DNA of 64,000 nucleotides from Bacillus sp. HSf4 (GTDB lineage Bacteria; Bacillota; Bacilli; Bacillales; Bacillaceae). Below, in pieces: positions 38,518 to 48,403 of this stretch. Numbering within the stretch: position 1 is the first letter of the stretch; every line of letters starts with the position of its first letter. The stretch lies in the NCBI RefSeq assembly GCF_029537375.1, contig NZ_CP120679.1, positions 1,662,001-1,726,000 on the forward strand, read 5' to 3'. The position numbers were made by a program, and so were the translations under genes. The notes under the pieces were generated by a model. The model saw only the letters and a program-made list of their open reading frames with translations. It ran no database searches and had not been told where the DNA came from.

Positions 38518-39492
38518 ATGCTGGAGCAAGTGATTTTATTTACGATTATCATGGGCTTTTTAATCAGCGTTCTTTTGTCTCCGATCTTCATCCCGTTTTT
38601 AAGAAGGCTTAAATTTGGCCAAAGCATTCGCGAAGAAGGTCCGAAATCCCACCAAAAAAAATCGGGAACACCGACAATGGGCGGTGTGATGATCATTTTA
38701 TCGATCATTGCCACAACGATCGTGATGACGATGAAATTTTCCGAAGTCAGCATGAACATGTTCCTGCTGCTGTTTGTCACGATTGGCTACGGACTTCTCG
38801 GCTTTTTGGATGATTATATAAAAGTGGTGATGAAGCGGAATCTCGGCTTGACATCCAGACAGAAGCTGATCGGCCAAATCATCATCGCCGCGGTGTTTTA
38901 TGCCGTCTACTATGCTCAGGGAATGCCGACCACCATCCGCATTCCGGGAACTGATGCTTCGTTTGATTTCGGCTGGGGCTACCTGATTCTCGTCATCTTT
39001 ATGCTTGTTGGCGGCTCAAACGCTGTCAACTTGACAGACGGGCTTGACGGGCTTTTATCGGGGACGGCGGCGATCGCTTTCGGCGCCTTTGCGATTTTGG
39101 CGTGGAATCAAGGGCAATACGATGTCGCGATCTTCTCGGTTGCCGTTGTCGGCGCTGTGCTTGGATTTCTTGTCTTCAATGCCCATCCCGCAAAGGTTTT
39201 TATGGGCGATACGGGTTCGCTCGCCTTAGGGGGAGCGATTGTGACGATCGCGATCTTAACGAAATTGGAAATCCTTTTGGTTATCATCGGCGGTGTATTC
39301 GTCATTGAAACCCTTTCTGTCATTCTGCAAGTGATTTCTTTCAAAACGACTGGCAGAAGAATCTTTAAAATGAGCCCTCTTCATCATCACTATGAGCTTG
39401 TCGGCTGGTCGGAGTGGAGAGTCGTCGTGACATTTTGGACAGCGGGTCTCTTGCTTGCCGTCTTAGGAATTTACATCGAGGTGTGGTTATAA
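38518..39492 (+). CDS. mraY: phospho-MurNAc-pentapeptide translocase MraY
   Basis: 324 aa, ten membrane helices. Makes lipid I from UDP-MurNAc-pentapeptide and undecaprenyl phosphate. Motifs: [46 protein letters not shown] and [13 protein letters not shown] 38518 sits 7-8 bases after GGGGAGG, and gives the length of the ortholog; the upstream in-frame start at 38464 is rejected. murD starts immediately after its stop. Confidence 0.96.
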   Translation: MLEQVILFTIIMGFLISVLLSPIFIPFLRRLKFGQSIREEGPKSHQKKSGTPTMGGVMIILSIIATTIVMTMKFSEVSMNMFLLLFVTIGYGLLGFLDDYIKVVMKRNLGLTSRQKLIGQIIIAAVFYAVYYAQGMPTTIRIPGTDASFDFGWGYLILVIFMLVGGSNAVNLTDGLDGLLSGTAAIAFGAFAILAWNQGQYDVAIFSVAVVGAVLGFLVFNAHPAKVFMGDTGSLALGGAIVTIAILTKLEILLVIIGGVFVIETLSVILQVISFKTTGRRIFKMSPLHHHYELVGWSEWRVVVTFWTAGLLLAVLGIYIEVWL

Positions 39493-40848
39493 GTGGTTAC
39501 TCAAGATCTATTGCAAAATCAAAACGTGCTTGTATTGGGGCTGGCGAAAAGCGGTTATGCGGCTGCTTCGATCCTGCACGAAAAAGGCGTCAACGTTGTC
39601 GTCAACGATCAAAAGCCTTTTGAAGAAAACGAACCTGCACAAATTCTCGCCGAAAAAGGCGTTAAGGTGGTCTGCGGCACCCATCCGACAGAGCTTTTCG
39701 ACCTCCATTCGATCGACATTCTCATTAAAAATCCGGGAATCCGCTATGAAAATGTGATGGTTGAAGAAGCCCTGAAAAGGGGGGTTCCCGTCTGGACGGA
39801 GGTCGAGCTCGCCTATCATCTCACAGATGCGCCTTTTATCGGGATTACCGGATCTAATGGTAAAACGACAACAACTACACTCGTTTATGAAATGCTGAAA
39901 GCCGATTCGAAAAAAGCGCTCGTTGCGGGAAATATCGGCACAGCGGCAAGCGAAGTGGCAAATCAAACCCGCGGCGATGAGTGGATTGTGACAGAGCTCT
40001 CTTCCTTTCAGCTGATGGGGACGTATCAATTCAGGCCGAAAATCGGTTTATTGTTAAACGTATTTGATGCCCATCTGGATTATCACCATTCTCGAAAAAA
40101 TTACGAGCTTGCCAAACAGCAGATCTACCGAAACCAATCGGAAACAGATGTTGCCGTTGTTAATTTGGACGATGATACAGTCGTCCGGCTGGCGGAATGT
40201 TCACAAGCGAAGAAAATCTTTTTCTCAGTCCGGCAAATCGTAGAGCGCGGCGCCTGTGTCAAAGACGGAATGATCATGTTTAACAATGAACAAATCATGC
40301 CGCTAAAAGACGTTGTTTTGCCAGGAGAGCACAATCTGGAAAACATTTTGGCAGCCCTTTGTATCGTAAAGACGGCAGGGGTGTCGAACGAGGCTGTCCG
40401 CCAAGTGCTGACGACCTTCACAGGGGTTAAACATAGAATGCAGTACGTGGCAACGGTCAAAAACAGAATGTTTTACAATGACAGCAAAGCGACGAACATC
40501 CTGGCGACGAAAAAAGCGCTCTCCGCTTTCAAGAAGCCGGTGATTCTCCTTTGCGGGGGGCTTGACCGCGGAAATGAGTTTGATGAATTAAAGCCGCACA
40601 TGTCTTATGTCAAAGCGATCATAACCTTCGGCGAAACCGCGCCCAAGTTTGAAAAGCTGGCGGAAGATATGGGAATACAACAGGTGAAACGTGTCGATAA
40701 TGTTGAACAGGCAGCATACGCGGCGTTCAGCCTGTCAGACGAAGGTGATGTCATTCTCCTTTCCCCGGCATGTGCAAGCTGGGATCAGTACAAAACATTT
40801 GAAGAACGTGGTGACATGTTTGTAAACGCCGTGCATATGCTTAAATAA
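39493..40848 (+). CDS. murD: UDP-MurNAc-L-alanine:D-glutamate ligase MurD
   Basis: 451 aa Mur ligase adding D-Glu. N-terminal UDP-binding domain ([13 protein letters not shown]), ATP loop [13 protein letters not shown] (about 116), [10 protein letters not shown], and the C-terminal domain with [21 protein letters not shown] start directly adjoining the mraY stop; the ribosome site (GAGGTG) lies within mraY, so translation is coupled. Confidence 0.96.
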   Translation: MVTQDLLQNQNVLVLGLAKSGYAAASILHEKGVNVVVNDQKPFEENEPAQILAEKGVKVVCGTHPTELFDLHSIDILIKNPGIRYENVMVEEALKRGVPVWTEVELAYHLTDAPFIGITGSNGKTTTTTLVYEMLKADSKKALVAGNIGTAASEVANQTRGDEWIVTELSSFQLMGTYQFRPKIGLLLNVFDAHLDYHHSRKNYELAKQQIYRNQSETDVAVVNLDDDTVVRLAECSQAKKIFFSVRQIVERGACVKDGMIMFNNEQIMPLKDVVLPGEHNLENILAALCIVKTAGVSNEAVRQVLTTFTGVKHRMQYVATVKNRMFYNDSKATNILATKKALSAFKKPVILLCGGLDRGNEFDELKPHMSYVKAIITFGETAPKFEKLAEDMGIQQVKRVDNVEQAAYAAFSLSDEGDVILLSPACASWDQYKTFEERGDMFVNAVHMLK

Positions 40849-40901
40849 GGGCTTGTCTTTACCGTAAAAGCCCTAAGAAATAAAGCTTGGGGTGTTCGGC
40901 T

Positions 40902-42002
40902 TTGCAAACAAAAAAAACGTCACCGGATTTTTTATTGGTTATCATTACGTTATTACTGCTAGCGATCGGACTGATCATGGTATACAGCGCCAGTGCGGTA
41001 TGGGCGACACACAAATACGATGACTCCTTTTTCTTTGCCAAACGGCAGCTTTTGTTTGCCGGCATCGGGGTCATCGCCATGTTTTTTATCATGACCGTCG
41101 ACTACTGGACATGGAGGACTTACGCGAAGATTCTGATCATCGTCTGCTTCTTTCTTTTGGCGATCGTTCTGATTCCGGGAATCGGAATGGAGCGGAACGG
41201 CTCGCGGAGCTGGATCGGTGTCGGCGCTTTCAGCATACAGCCGTCCGAGTTTATGAAGCTCGCGATGATTGCCTTTTTGGCAAAATTTCTTTCTGAGAAG
41301 CAAAAGAATATCACATCGTTCAGAAAAGGTTTTATGCCGGCGCTCGGCATTGTCTTTTCCGCCTTTTTGATCATCATGATGCAGCCTGACCTCGGGACTG
41401 GCACGGTGATGGTGGGAACGTGCATCATCATGATATTTGTGGCGGGGGCGAGAATTTCGCACTTTGTTTTTCTCGGTCTGATCGGCCTCAGCGGATTTAT
41501 CGGCCTCGTTCTGTCGGCGCCGTACAGGATTAAACGGATTACATCATATTTAAATCCTTGGGAAGATCCTTTAGGAAGCGGCTTTCAGATCATCCAGTCG
41601 CTGTATGCAGTCGGCCCCGGCGGGCTCTTTGGCCTCGGACTCGGCCAAAGCAGACAAAAGTTCTTTTATTTGCCTGAGCCGCAGACGGACTTTATCTTCG
41701 CCATATTATCGGAAGAGCTCGGATTCATCGGAGGATCGCTCATTCTATTGCTCTTCAGCGTGCTTTTATGGAGAGGGATCAGAATTGCGCTTGGGGCGCC
41801 CGACTTGTACGGCAGCTTTGTCGCCGTCGGCGTCATTTCAATGATTGCGATCCAGGTGATGATCAATATTGGCGTCGTGACCGGACTGATTCCTGTAACG
41901 GGCATTACGCTGCCGTTTTTAAGCTATGGAGGGTCATCGCTGACCTTGATGCTGATGGCGGTCGGCGTGCTGCTCAATGTCAGCAGATATTCAAGATATT
42001 AG
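40902..42002 (+). CDS. spoVE: SpoVE, sporulation SEDS glycosyltransferase
   Basis: 366 aa polytopic SEDS protein, paralog of FtsW at 4009. Polymerises cortex peptidoglycan with SpoVD. Signatures: LIMVYSASAVWA, FSIQPSEFMKLA, PDLGTGTV, and GITLPFLSYGGSSL. TTG 40902 gives the exact ortholog length and start (MQTKKTSPD); GGGGTG lies 7 bases upstream. The TTG at 40887 would place the site inside the gene. Followed by a strong hairpin before murG. Confidence 0.94.
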   Translation: MQTKKTSPDFLLVIITLLLLAIGLIMVYSASAVWATHKYDDSFFFAKRQLLFAGIGVIAMFFIMTVDYWTWRTYAKILIIVCFFLLAIVLIPGIGMERNGSRSWIGVGAFSIQPSEFMKLAMIAFLAKFLSEKQKNITSFRKGFMPALGIVFSAFLIIMMQPDLGTGTVMVGTCIIMIFVAGARISHFVFLGLIGLSGFIGLVLSAPYRIKRITSYLNPWEDPLGSGFQIIQSLYAVGPGGLFGLGLGQSRQKFFYLPEPQTDFIFAILSEELGFIGGSLILLLFSVLLWRGIRIALGAPDLYGSFVAVGVISMIAIQVMINIGVVTGLIPVTGITLPFLSYGGSSLTLMLMAVGVLLNVSRYSRY

Positions 42003-42018
42003 TCCCATTAAGCCATTT

Positions 42019-42054
42019 GCCGATAACCCTGTTGCCAAAAGCAGGGTTATCGGC
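42019..42054 (+). other. 13-bp perfect hairpin between spoVE and murG without a T-tract
   Basis: GCCGATAACCCTG (42019-42031) and CAGGGTTATCGGC (42042-42054) with loop TTGCCAAAAG, ending 30 bases before the murG start. No T-run follows, so simple intrinsic termination is unlikely. An RNA processing or stabilising element is possible. Confidence 0.7.
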
Positions 42055-42084
42055 ATGTACATATGAAAATAAGGGGGAAAACAG

Positions 42085-43188
42085 ATGCGGATCGTTGTAA
42101 GCGGAGGCGGCACGGGGGGCCACATATACCCCGCGCTTGCGTTTATTAAAGAAGTCAGACAGCATCATCCTGATGTGGAATTTTTATATATCGGAACGGA
42201 AAAAGGGCTGGAGAAAAACATCGTCGAACGGGAAAATATTCCCTTCAAAGCGATTGAAATCACAGGCTTTAAACGAAAACTGTCATTTGAAAATGTGAAA
42301 ACCGTCATCCGCTTTTTAAAAGGTGTTAAAGAGTGCAAAAAAGAATTAAAGCGGTTCAAACCGGACGCGGTGATCGGCACCGGCGGCTATGTGTGCGGCC
42401 CGGTCGTCTATGCGGCCTCAAAACTGGGGATCCCGACGATCATCCACGAACAAAACAGCCTCCCGGGACTCACCAATAAGTTTTTATCCAAATATGTTGA
42501 TAGGGTAGCGATTTGTTTTGAAGAGGCTAAAGCTCATTTTCCAAAAGAAAAAGTTGTGTTTACAGGAAACCCGAGAGCCTCTGAAGTCGTCTCTATAGAA
42601 GAGGGCCGCTCACTTGGCGCTCTCGGGCTTTCCGAAGATAAAAAAACGGTCTTGATTTTTGGAGGCAGCCGCGGCGCTGCGCCGATCAATGAGGCTGTGA
42701 TTGCGATGCAAAACGAATTGAAAAAACGGGATTACCAGGTTCTTTATGTCACAGGGGAAGTTCACTATGAGAAAGTAACAGCAGCACTTGAAAAAGAAGG
42801 AGCTGCTTCAAATATGGTCGTTCAGCCGTTTTTGCACCAAATGCCCGAGTATTTAAAATCACTTGATGTCGTGGTAGCGCGGGCAGGCGCGACGACGATA
42901 GCGGAAATAACCGCGCTCGGCATTCCAAGCGTCCTGATCCCGAGCCCTTATGTCACAGCCAACCATCAGGAAGTGAATGCGAGCTCGCTCGGCGACCGGA
43001 ACGCCGCAGTCGTTTTAAAAGAATCAGAGCTTAATGGTGAGCGCTTAATTGAAGCGATCGATCATATTTTACAAGACGAAAAGACGTTAAAAGAGATGAG
43101 TGAGCGCACTAAATCTCTCGGCGTGCCGGATGCGGCGCAGCGACTATACAATGTGCTGACAGAATTGAATCAAAAGAAGGAAAAATGA
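42085..43188 (+). CDS. murG: lipid II synthase MurG
   Basis: 367 aa GT-B glycosyltransferase adding GlcNAc from UDP-GlcNAc to lipid I at the inner membrane face. N-terminal [14 protein letters not shown] (6-19), [17 protein letters not shown], and the C-terminal donor site ([30 protein letters not shown]) are all intact. ATG start with AAGGGGG. Confidence 0.96.
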   Translation: MRIVVSGGGTGGHIYPALAFIKEVRQHHPDVEFLYIGTEKGLEKNIVERENIPFKAIEITGFKRKLSFENVKTVIRFLKGVKECKKELKRFKPDAVIGTGGYVCGPVVYAASKLGIPTIIHEQNSLPGLTNKFLSKYVDRVAICFEEAKAHFPKEKVVFTGNPRASEVVSIEEGRSLGALGLSEDKKTVLIFGGSRGAAPINEAVIAMQNELKKRDYQVLYVTGEVHYEKVTAALEKEGAASNMVVQPFLHQMPEYLKSLDVVVARAGATTIAEITALGIPSVLIPSPYVTANHQEVNASSLGDRNAAVVLKESELNGERLIEAIDHILQDEKTLKEMSERTKSLGVPDAAQRLYNVLTELNQKKEK

Positions 43189-43216
43189 TAAGACAGAAGG
43201 ATTTTGGAGGTTTTCG

Positions 43217-44128
43217 ATGGATAAGGTGATACAAGAATTAAAAGAGCTTGAAGTCGGCAAAGTGCTGGAAAACGAACCGCTCAGCAACCATACAACGATT
43301 AAAATCGGCGGACCTGCAGATGTCCTGGTTGTGCCGAAAAGCATTGAGGCGATTCGGGATACGATGAAGGTGGTCAAAAAACACGGCGTCAAATGGACGG
43401 CGATTGGCAGAGGCTCCAACCTCCTTGTCCTTGATGAAGGCATCAGAGGCGTCGTTATTAAGCTTGGCGCTGGGCTCGATCATATGGAAATCGACGGCGA
43501 GCAAGTGACGGTCGGCGGCGGCTACTCTGTCGTAAGGCTTGCGACAGGCATCAGCAAAAAGGGGCTTTCCGGCCTCGAATTTGCCGCAGGCATTCCGGGT
43601 TCGGTCGGCGGAGCGGTTTACATGAATGCCGGCGCCCACGGCTCTGATATCAGCAGGATATTGGTGAAAGCATTGATCCTTTTTGAAGACGGAACGATTG
43701 AATGGCTGACAAATGAAGAGATGGCGTTCAGCTACCGCACGTCGATCCTTCAAAACGAGCGGCCGGGCATTTGTCTTGAAGCCGTCCTCCAGCTGGAGCA
43801 AAAAGAACGCGATGCAATCGTCGCGCAGATGCAGAAGAACAAGGACTACCGAAAAGAAACACAGCCTGTATCCAATCCGTGCGCAGGCAGCATCTTCAGA
43901 AACCCGCTGCCCGAGCATGCGGGCCGGCTTGTTGAACAGGCCGGATTGAAAGGCCATCAGATCGGCGGGGCAAAGGTTTCCGAGATGCACGGCAATTTCA
44001 TTGTCAACGCCGGCGGCGCTACGGCCAAAGACGTTCTCGATTTAATTGCATTTATTCAAAAAACGGTTAAAGAAAAATATGATATCGACATGCACACCGA
44101 GGTTGAAATCATCGGAGAAAAACGATAA
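43217..44128 (+). CDS. murB: UDP-N-acetylenolpyruvoylglucosamine reductase MurB
   Basis: 303 aa flavoenzyme making UDP-MurNAc. FAD domain ([43 protein letters not shown]) and a C-terminal substrate domain with [11 protein letters not shown] and the catalytic Glu near EVEIIG. This is the type II form of the Firmicutes. ATG with GGAGG. Last gene before the divIB leader. Confidence 0.96.
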   Translation: MDKVIQELKELEVGKVLENEPLSNHTTIKIGGPADVLVVPKSIEAIRDTMKVVKKHGVKWTAIGRGSNLLVLDEGIRGVVIKLGAGLDHMEIDGEQVTVGGGYSVVRLATGISKKGLSGLEFAAGIPGSVGGAVYMNAGAHGSDISRILVKALILFEDGTIEWLTNEEMAFSYRTSILQNERPGICLEAVLQLEQKERDAIVAQMQKNKDYRKETQPVSNPCAGSIFRNPLPEHAGRLVEQAGLKGHQIGGAKVSEMHGNFIVNAGGATAKDVLDLIAFIQKTVKEKYDIDMHTEVEIIGEKR

Positions 44129-44154
44129 TCAGCCTCTAAAATCAGATCGCCTTA

Positions 44155-44163
44155 TGATATAAT
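44155..44163 (+). promoter_or_regulatory. extended -10 promoter upstream of divIB
   Basis: TG at 44155-44156, one base, then TATAAT (44158-44163). There is no clear -35. It would start transcription near 44170, just before two hairpins. Confidence 0.6.
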
Positions 44164-44169
44164 GAACAA

Positions 44170-44249
44170 AAGCAAACGGCATCCTTGTATGTCGTTTGTT
44201 TCGCTGATGGAAGGTTTTTCAAAAGACGCCGTAAGAGCGCGTCTTTTTT
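44170..44249 (+). terminator. divIB leader: hairpin plus intrinsic terminator
   Basis: AAGCAAACGGCAT (44170-44182) pairs with ATGTCGTTTGTTT (44189-44201, with wobbles). Then AAAAGACGC (44221-44229) pairs with GCGTCTTTT (44239-44247), followed by more T. A complete terminator thus lies between a promoter and divIB (44307). Either murB transcripts end here or the ~80-nt leader controls read-through into divIB. Confidence 0.7.
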
Positions 44250-44306
44250 CGAAAAAAAGCAAATAAAAATCTTTGTCTGCTTGATTGGATCTGAGGTGAG
44301 CCTTTA

Positions 44307-45095
44307 GTGAAACCCGATATTGATAAAGAAAAAGTAGTGAATATAGAAGAACGGATTCCCAAAATCAAAGAACAGAGAAAACAGAAGGCAAACCGCCGGC
44401 TGATTACGTTTATTCTCCTCTTTTTTACGATGATGCTGATCATCATTTACCTCCAGACGCCGATCAGCAAAGTGTCGACGGTTGAGATCAAAGGAAATCA
44501 AAACGTTTCCAAGGATACGATCATTTCCCTGTCTTCCATTTATAAAGGGCAGACGGAATTCTGGAGCCTGAACAAGGGAAAGACAGAACAAAAGATTGAG
44601 CAGGATAAATTGATAAAAAAAGCCGAAGTCTCCAAAAAACTGCCCAATAAAATCGCAATCTCTATCGAAGAGTATAAAAGCATTGCATTTTTGCAAAAGA
44701 ACAATGTGTATTACTCGGTGCTCGAAAACGGGACGGTTCTCCCGGATGAAGTGACGCCGAATGAAAACGGCCCGATCTTGAACAACTGGACCGAAGATGA
44801 AAAGCTTGTTCAAATGGCAAAACAGCTGAACAAACTTTCCGGCTCAGTGAAACAGTCGATTTCCGAGATCGAATACACACCTCAAAAATCAAATTCTTGG
44901 CTGATCAGGATGTATATGAATGACGGCTATATTGTGACAGCTTCGATCAAATCGTTCGCTAAGAAAATGGAAAGCTATCCGGCGATCGTAAAGGAGCTGC
45001 CAAAAGGAGAAAAAGGAATCATTCATTTGGAAGTTGCGACTTACTTTGAACCCCTGAAAAAGGCTGAGGACGGCAAAAAGGAAGACGAACGTTGA
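44307..45095 (+). CDS. divIB: cell division protein DivIB (FtsQ family)
   Basis: 262 aa bitopic protein. Cytosolic basic N-terminus (about 1-30), membrane helix (about 31-49), POTRA domain (about 50-125, ISKVSTVEIKGNQNVSKDTI), beta domain, and a Glu/Lys-rich tail. Divisome scaffold with FtsL and DivIC; especially needed at high temperature and for sporulation septation in B. subtilis. GTG start with GAGGTGAG. The stop overlaps ylxW. Confidence 0.92.
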   Translation: MKPDIDKEKVVNIEERIPKIKEQRKQKANRRLITFILLFFTMMLIIIYLQTPISKVSTVEIKGNQNVSKDTIISLSSIYKGQTEFWSLNKGKTEQKIEQDKLIKKAEVSKKLPNKIAISIEEYKSIAFLQKNNVYYSVLENGTVLPDEVTPNENGPILNNWTEDEKLVQMAKQLNKLSGSVKQSISEIEYTPQKSNSWLIRMYMNDGYIVTASIKSFAKKMESYPAIVKELPKGEKGIIHLEVATYFEPLKKAEDGKKEDER

Positions 45096-45787
45096 AAAGA
45101 CATACAGTCAATCTCTCATTGGCCATGCTCGTCCTCGGTTTTCTATTGTCTTTTTCCTATCAATTTGCTCAAGAGAACAGAGAGCATGAGGAAACCGCCG
45201 AAAACTGGAAAGAGGAATATGTGCTGCGCGACCGGCTCATTTCGCAGGAAAAGCAAAACAAAAAGCTGGAACAGGAATTATATCAGAAGCAGCAGGAAGT
45301 TCAGAAAACAGAGGCAGCGCTGAAAAAGGAAAAAAAAGAATACTACAACATTCTGGAAGATGTTGAAAGATACAGAATGTTTGTCGGCGAAATCGGTGTT
45401 CAGGGCGAAGGGATTGAAGTCACACTGAAGGATGCTTCATACATACCGGAAGGGGAGAATGTCAATAACTACATCGTCCATGAAAGCCATATTTTCCGTT
45501 TGCTGAATGAACTGTGGATCTCAGGCGCGGCGGCCGTATCGATCAACGGACAACGGGTGACGCATCATTCCTACATATCCTGCAACGGTCCCGTCATTAC
45601 CATTGACGGAAGCCAGCATCCTGCTCCTTTCGTCATTTCGGCCATCGGTGAAGCCGATGTGCTCATGCCGGCGCTGAATATCGCCGGAGGACTTGTCGAC
45701 CAGCTGACTCAGGATCATGTGTCAGTCGGCATCGAGAAAAAAGATAACATCAAGATGGAGCCTCTTTTAAAGCAGGGGAATGAATGA
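45092..45787 (+). CDS. ylxW: YlxW, DUF881 family membrane protein
   Basis: 231 aa, TTG start overlapping the divIB stop by four bases. One N-terminal helix (about 7-24), coiled coil (about 30-80), then a DUF881 domain (IVHESHIFRLLNELWISGAAAVSINGQRV). Function unknown; DUF881 genes regularly sit between divIB and ftsA in Bacilli. Paralogous to the next gene ylxX. Confidence 0.88.
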   Translation: MKRHTVNLSLAMLVLGFLLSFSYQFAQENREHEETAENWKEEYVLRDRLISQEKQNKKLEQELYQKQQEVQKTEAALKKEKKEYYNILEDVERYRMFVGEIGVQGEGIEVTLKDASYIPEGENVNNYIVHESHIFRLLNELWISGAAAVSINGQRVTHHSYISCNGPVITIDGSQHPAPFVISAIGEADVLMPALNIAGGLVDQLTQDHVSVGIEKKDNIKMEPLLKQGNE

Positions 45788-45808
45788 TGAAAAGTTGGTG
45801 GGCGAATC

Positions 45809-46534
45809 TTGAAGAAAAGCAATCGTTTCATCAGTCTAAGCGTGCTGATGCTCATATTCGGAATCATGCTTTCCGTGCAGTTCAATTCCCTGAAGGAGCC
45901 CGAAATCCGGGATACTAGGGATATCTGGGACCTCAGGGAAGATTTGAAAGCAGAACAAAAAAAGCAGCTCAATCTGATCAGCGAGATTGATAAATATGAA
46001 AAAATGCTGGATACATATCAGCAGCAGGAAGAAAACTCGCGGATTAAAGCGCTGAATGATACGCTGCAAAGCCTCAAAAAACAGGCCGGCTTCACAGACG
46101 TCACCGGCAAGGGGATTACGATCCGCATTTCTCAGCTCTTCTCAGATGAACTAACGGGAGAGCCGATGCAAAATCCGCCTCCTGATCTCTTAAAAAAACT
46201 GATCAATGAATTAAATATGTATGAAGCAGAGGACATTTCCATCAATGACAGAAGGGTTATCAATACGACGGTGATCAGGGATATCAACGGAACGACGAAA
46301 ATAGACGGATATCCTTTGGACAACTATCCGATAACAGTAAAAGTCATTGGCAAAAACGCCGATAAACTATATAGCCGAATGAATGCCTCAACTCTTCAAG
46401 ATCTGTTTGCCGGAGAAAATCTGGATTTACAAATAGAAAAGCCTGAGAAACAAATCAAAATCAAAGCATACGAAGGTTCAATGCAAACCGCGCCATTGAA
46501 ACCGATCGATAAATCAAAAGGAGAGAATTCCTAA
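45809..46534 (+). CDS. ylxX: YlxX, DUF881 family membrane protein
   Basis: 241 aa, TTG start. The same layout as YlxW: N-terminal helix (about 7-24), coiled coil with EDLKAEQKKQLNLISEIDKYEKML, and a DUF881 domain (LINELNMYEAEDISINDRRVINTT). The stop overlaps the sbp ATG by one base. Function unknown. Confidence 0.88.
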   Translation: MKKSNRFISLSVLMLIFGIMLSVQFNSLKEPEIRDTRDIWDLREDLKAEQKKQLNLISEIDKYEKMLDTYQQQEENSRIKALNDTLQSLKKQAGFTDVTGKGITIRISQLFSDELTGEPMQNPPPDLLKKLINELNMYEAEDISINDRRVINTTVIRDINGTTKIDGYPLDNYPITVKVIGKNADKLYSRMNASTLQDLFAGENLDLQIEKPEKQIKIKAYEGSMQTAPLKPIDKSKGENS

Positions 46535-46887
46535 TGTGGCTTCCGGTTCTAGGCCTTTTGCTCGGAATTGCCATCGGGTTCGGCTCGAACTTTACAATTC
46601 CGGAAGAGTACTCCAATTACTTGTCCTTAGCGATTCTCGCTTCGCTTGATACACTGGTCGGAGGCATAAGGGCTCATTTGGAAAGTGCATACGATGAACT
46701 AGTTTTTGTGACTGGCTTCTTTTTCAATATCATCCTCGCGATAGGTTTGGCTTTTCTGGGCGTTCATCTTGGTGTAGACTTGTATTTAGTCGGCATGTTT
46801 GCATTTGGCGTGAGACTTTTTCAAAACATCGCAGTCATCAGAAGAATACTTCTTGCCAAATGGACGGCTTCCAGGAGAAAAAAATAA
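46534..46887 (+). CDS. sbp: small basic protein Sbp (DUF1290)
   Basis: 117 aa membrane protein with three to four hydrophobic segments and a basic end (RRILLAKWTASRRKK). The motif YLSLAILASLDTLVGGIRAHLE is typical of the family. Encoded with the ylxWX pair just before ftsA in Bacilli. Role unknown. Start overlaps ylxX. Confidence 0.88.
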   Translation: MWLPVLGLLLGIAIGFGSNFTIPEEYSNYLSLAILASLDTLVGGIRAHLESAYDELVFVTGFFFNIILAIGLAFLGVHLGVDLYLVGMFAFGVRLFQNIAVIRRILLAKWTASRRKK

Positions 46888-46904
46888 AAAAAATCAGATT
46901 TAAA

Positions 46905-46933
46905 AGAGGATATACATAGGATATAACGAATAT
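46905..46933 (+). promoter_or_regulatory. sigma-H promoter of ftsAZ
   Basis: AGAGGATAT (46905-46913), 11-bp spacer, AACGAATAT (46925-46933): exact matches to the sigma-H consensus elements RNAGGAWWW and RNNGAATWW. In B. subtilis ftsAZ has a sigma-H promoter that raises FtsZ for polar division. Confidence 0.78.
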
Positions 46934-47008
46934 TCACAGTAATCCTAAAACTAAAAAAGAAGCGTATTGGTTTTTATTGATTGTTACACACTTGTAAAAC
47001 CAGATTCA

Positions 47009-47037
47009 TTGTATTGTTGTTCGGCAAATAATAGAAT
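47009..47037 (+). promoter_or_regulatory. sigma-A promoter of ftsAZ
   Basis: TTGTAT (47009-47014), 17-bp spacer, TAGAAT (47032-47037), 33 bases before the ftsA start. Confidence 0.6.
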
Positions 47038-47070
47038 AGAATTGACTGAAATGTGAGGAGGTGCCATAGA

Positions 47071-48369
47071 ATGAACAACAATGAACTTTACGTCAGTCTA
47101 GACATCGGTACGTCCAATATTAAAGTGATCGTCGGCGAAATGTCAGACGAATCGCTTAACATTATCGGAGTCGGAAATGTTCCCTCAGAGGGGCTGAAAA
47201 AAGGGTCAATCGTTGATATAGATGAAACTGTTCATTCTATAAAAAAAGCGTTTGAACAAGCAGAAAGAATGATAGGTTTTCCGCTGACTCATGCGATTGT
47301 CGGCGTAAATGGGAACTACATCCACATTCAGGAAACGAACGGTGTTGTGGCGGTTTCCAGTGAAAATAAAGAAATACAAGTGGAAGATGTGCGCAGGGTC
47401 ATGGAAGCGGCTCAAGTTGTTTCGATTCCGCCTGAACAGCTGATCGTCGATGTGATTCCCAGGCAGTTTATTGTTGACGGAAGAGGCGAGATAACAGATC
47501 CGAAAAAGATGCTCGGTGTCCGGCTTGAAGTAGAAGGGTCGCTCATCACCGGCTCAAAGACGATTTTACATAACCTCCTCCGCTGCGTGGAACGGGCGGG
47601 AATCGAAATTACGGATATATGCCTGCAGCCGCTGGCAGCCGGATCTGTAGCCCTGTCAAAAGATGAAAAGAACCTCGGGGTGGCTTTAATCGACATCGGA
47701 GGAGGCTCAACGACCGTCGCCGTCTTTGAAAACGGCCAGCTTTTAGCAACCCGTGTCGTACCTTTGGGCGGCGAAAACATCACCAAAGACATTTCAATCG
47801 GTCTCCGCACATCCACGGATGAAGCTGAGAGGGTCAAAAAGCAGTTTGGACACGCTTTCTATGAGGAAGCTTCAGAAGAGGAAACATTCGAAGTCGCCGT
47901 CATCGGGACAGACCAAAAGCAGACCTTCACTCAGCGGGAAGTGGCCGACATTATTGAAGCCAGACTCGAGGAGATCTTTTTATTCGTTGCAGACGAGCTG
48001 CGGAACATGGGTATTAAAGAATTGCCGGGCGGGTTTGTGCTCACAGGCGGACAGGCGGGAATGCCGGGCGTCCTCAGCCTTGCACAAGATGTTCTTCAAA
48101 ATAACGTCAGAGTGGCTAGCCCGAATTACATCGGTGTGAGAGAACCTCAATATATGACAGGCGTAGGTCTCATCCAATTCGCTTACCGCAACGCAAAAAT
48201 CCAGGGCAGAAAAGTAGGGTTTAAAATGCCGACGGAAGCGGTTCAGGAAGTCGCGGCTTCCCATCAAAAAGAAGTGCAGCAGCGTCCGAAACCAAAATCA
48301 AAGCAGCAGGCTCAAGCTGAGAAAAAGCCGAGCAAAATGAAGAAAATATTTAACTTCTTTTGGGAATAG
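47071..48369 (+). CDS. ftsA: cell division protein FtsA
   Basis: 432 aa actin-like ATPase that tethers FtsZ to the membrane. Phosphate-1 motif SLDIGTSNIKVIVG (about 8-21), IDIGGGSTTVAVF (about 205), VLTGGQAGMPG, and a basic, amphipathic C-terminal membrane-targeting helix (KKIFNFFWE). The start is ATG 47071 after GAGGAGGTG; an in-frame upstream start at 47053 overlaps that site. Co-transcribed with ftsZ. Confidence 0.96.
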   Translation: MNNNELYVSLDIGTSNIKVIVGEMSDESLNIIGVGNVPSEGLKKGSIVDIDETVHSIKKAFEQAERMIGFPLTHAIVGVNGNYIHIQETNGVVAVSSENKEIQVEDVRRVMEAAQVVSIPPEQLIVDVIPRQFIVDGRGEITDPKKMLGVRLEVEGSLITGSKTILHNLLRCVERAGIEITDICLQPLAAGSVALSKDEKNLGVALIDIGGGSTTVAVFENGQLLATRVVPLGGENITKDISIGLRTSTDEAERVKKQFGHAFYEEASEEETFEVAVIGTDQKQTFTQREVADIIEARLEEIFLFVADELRNMGIKELPGGFVLTGGQAGMPGVLSLAQDVLQNNVRVASPNYIGVREPQYMTGVGLIQFAYRNAKIQGRKVGFKMPTEAVQEVAASHQKEVQQRPKPKSKQQAQAEKKPSKMKKIFNFFWE

Positions 48370-48403
48370 AGATTAGTCATTCGACGGATTAGGAGGATTT
48401 AGC

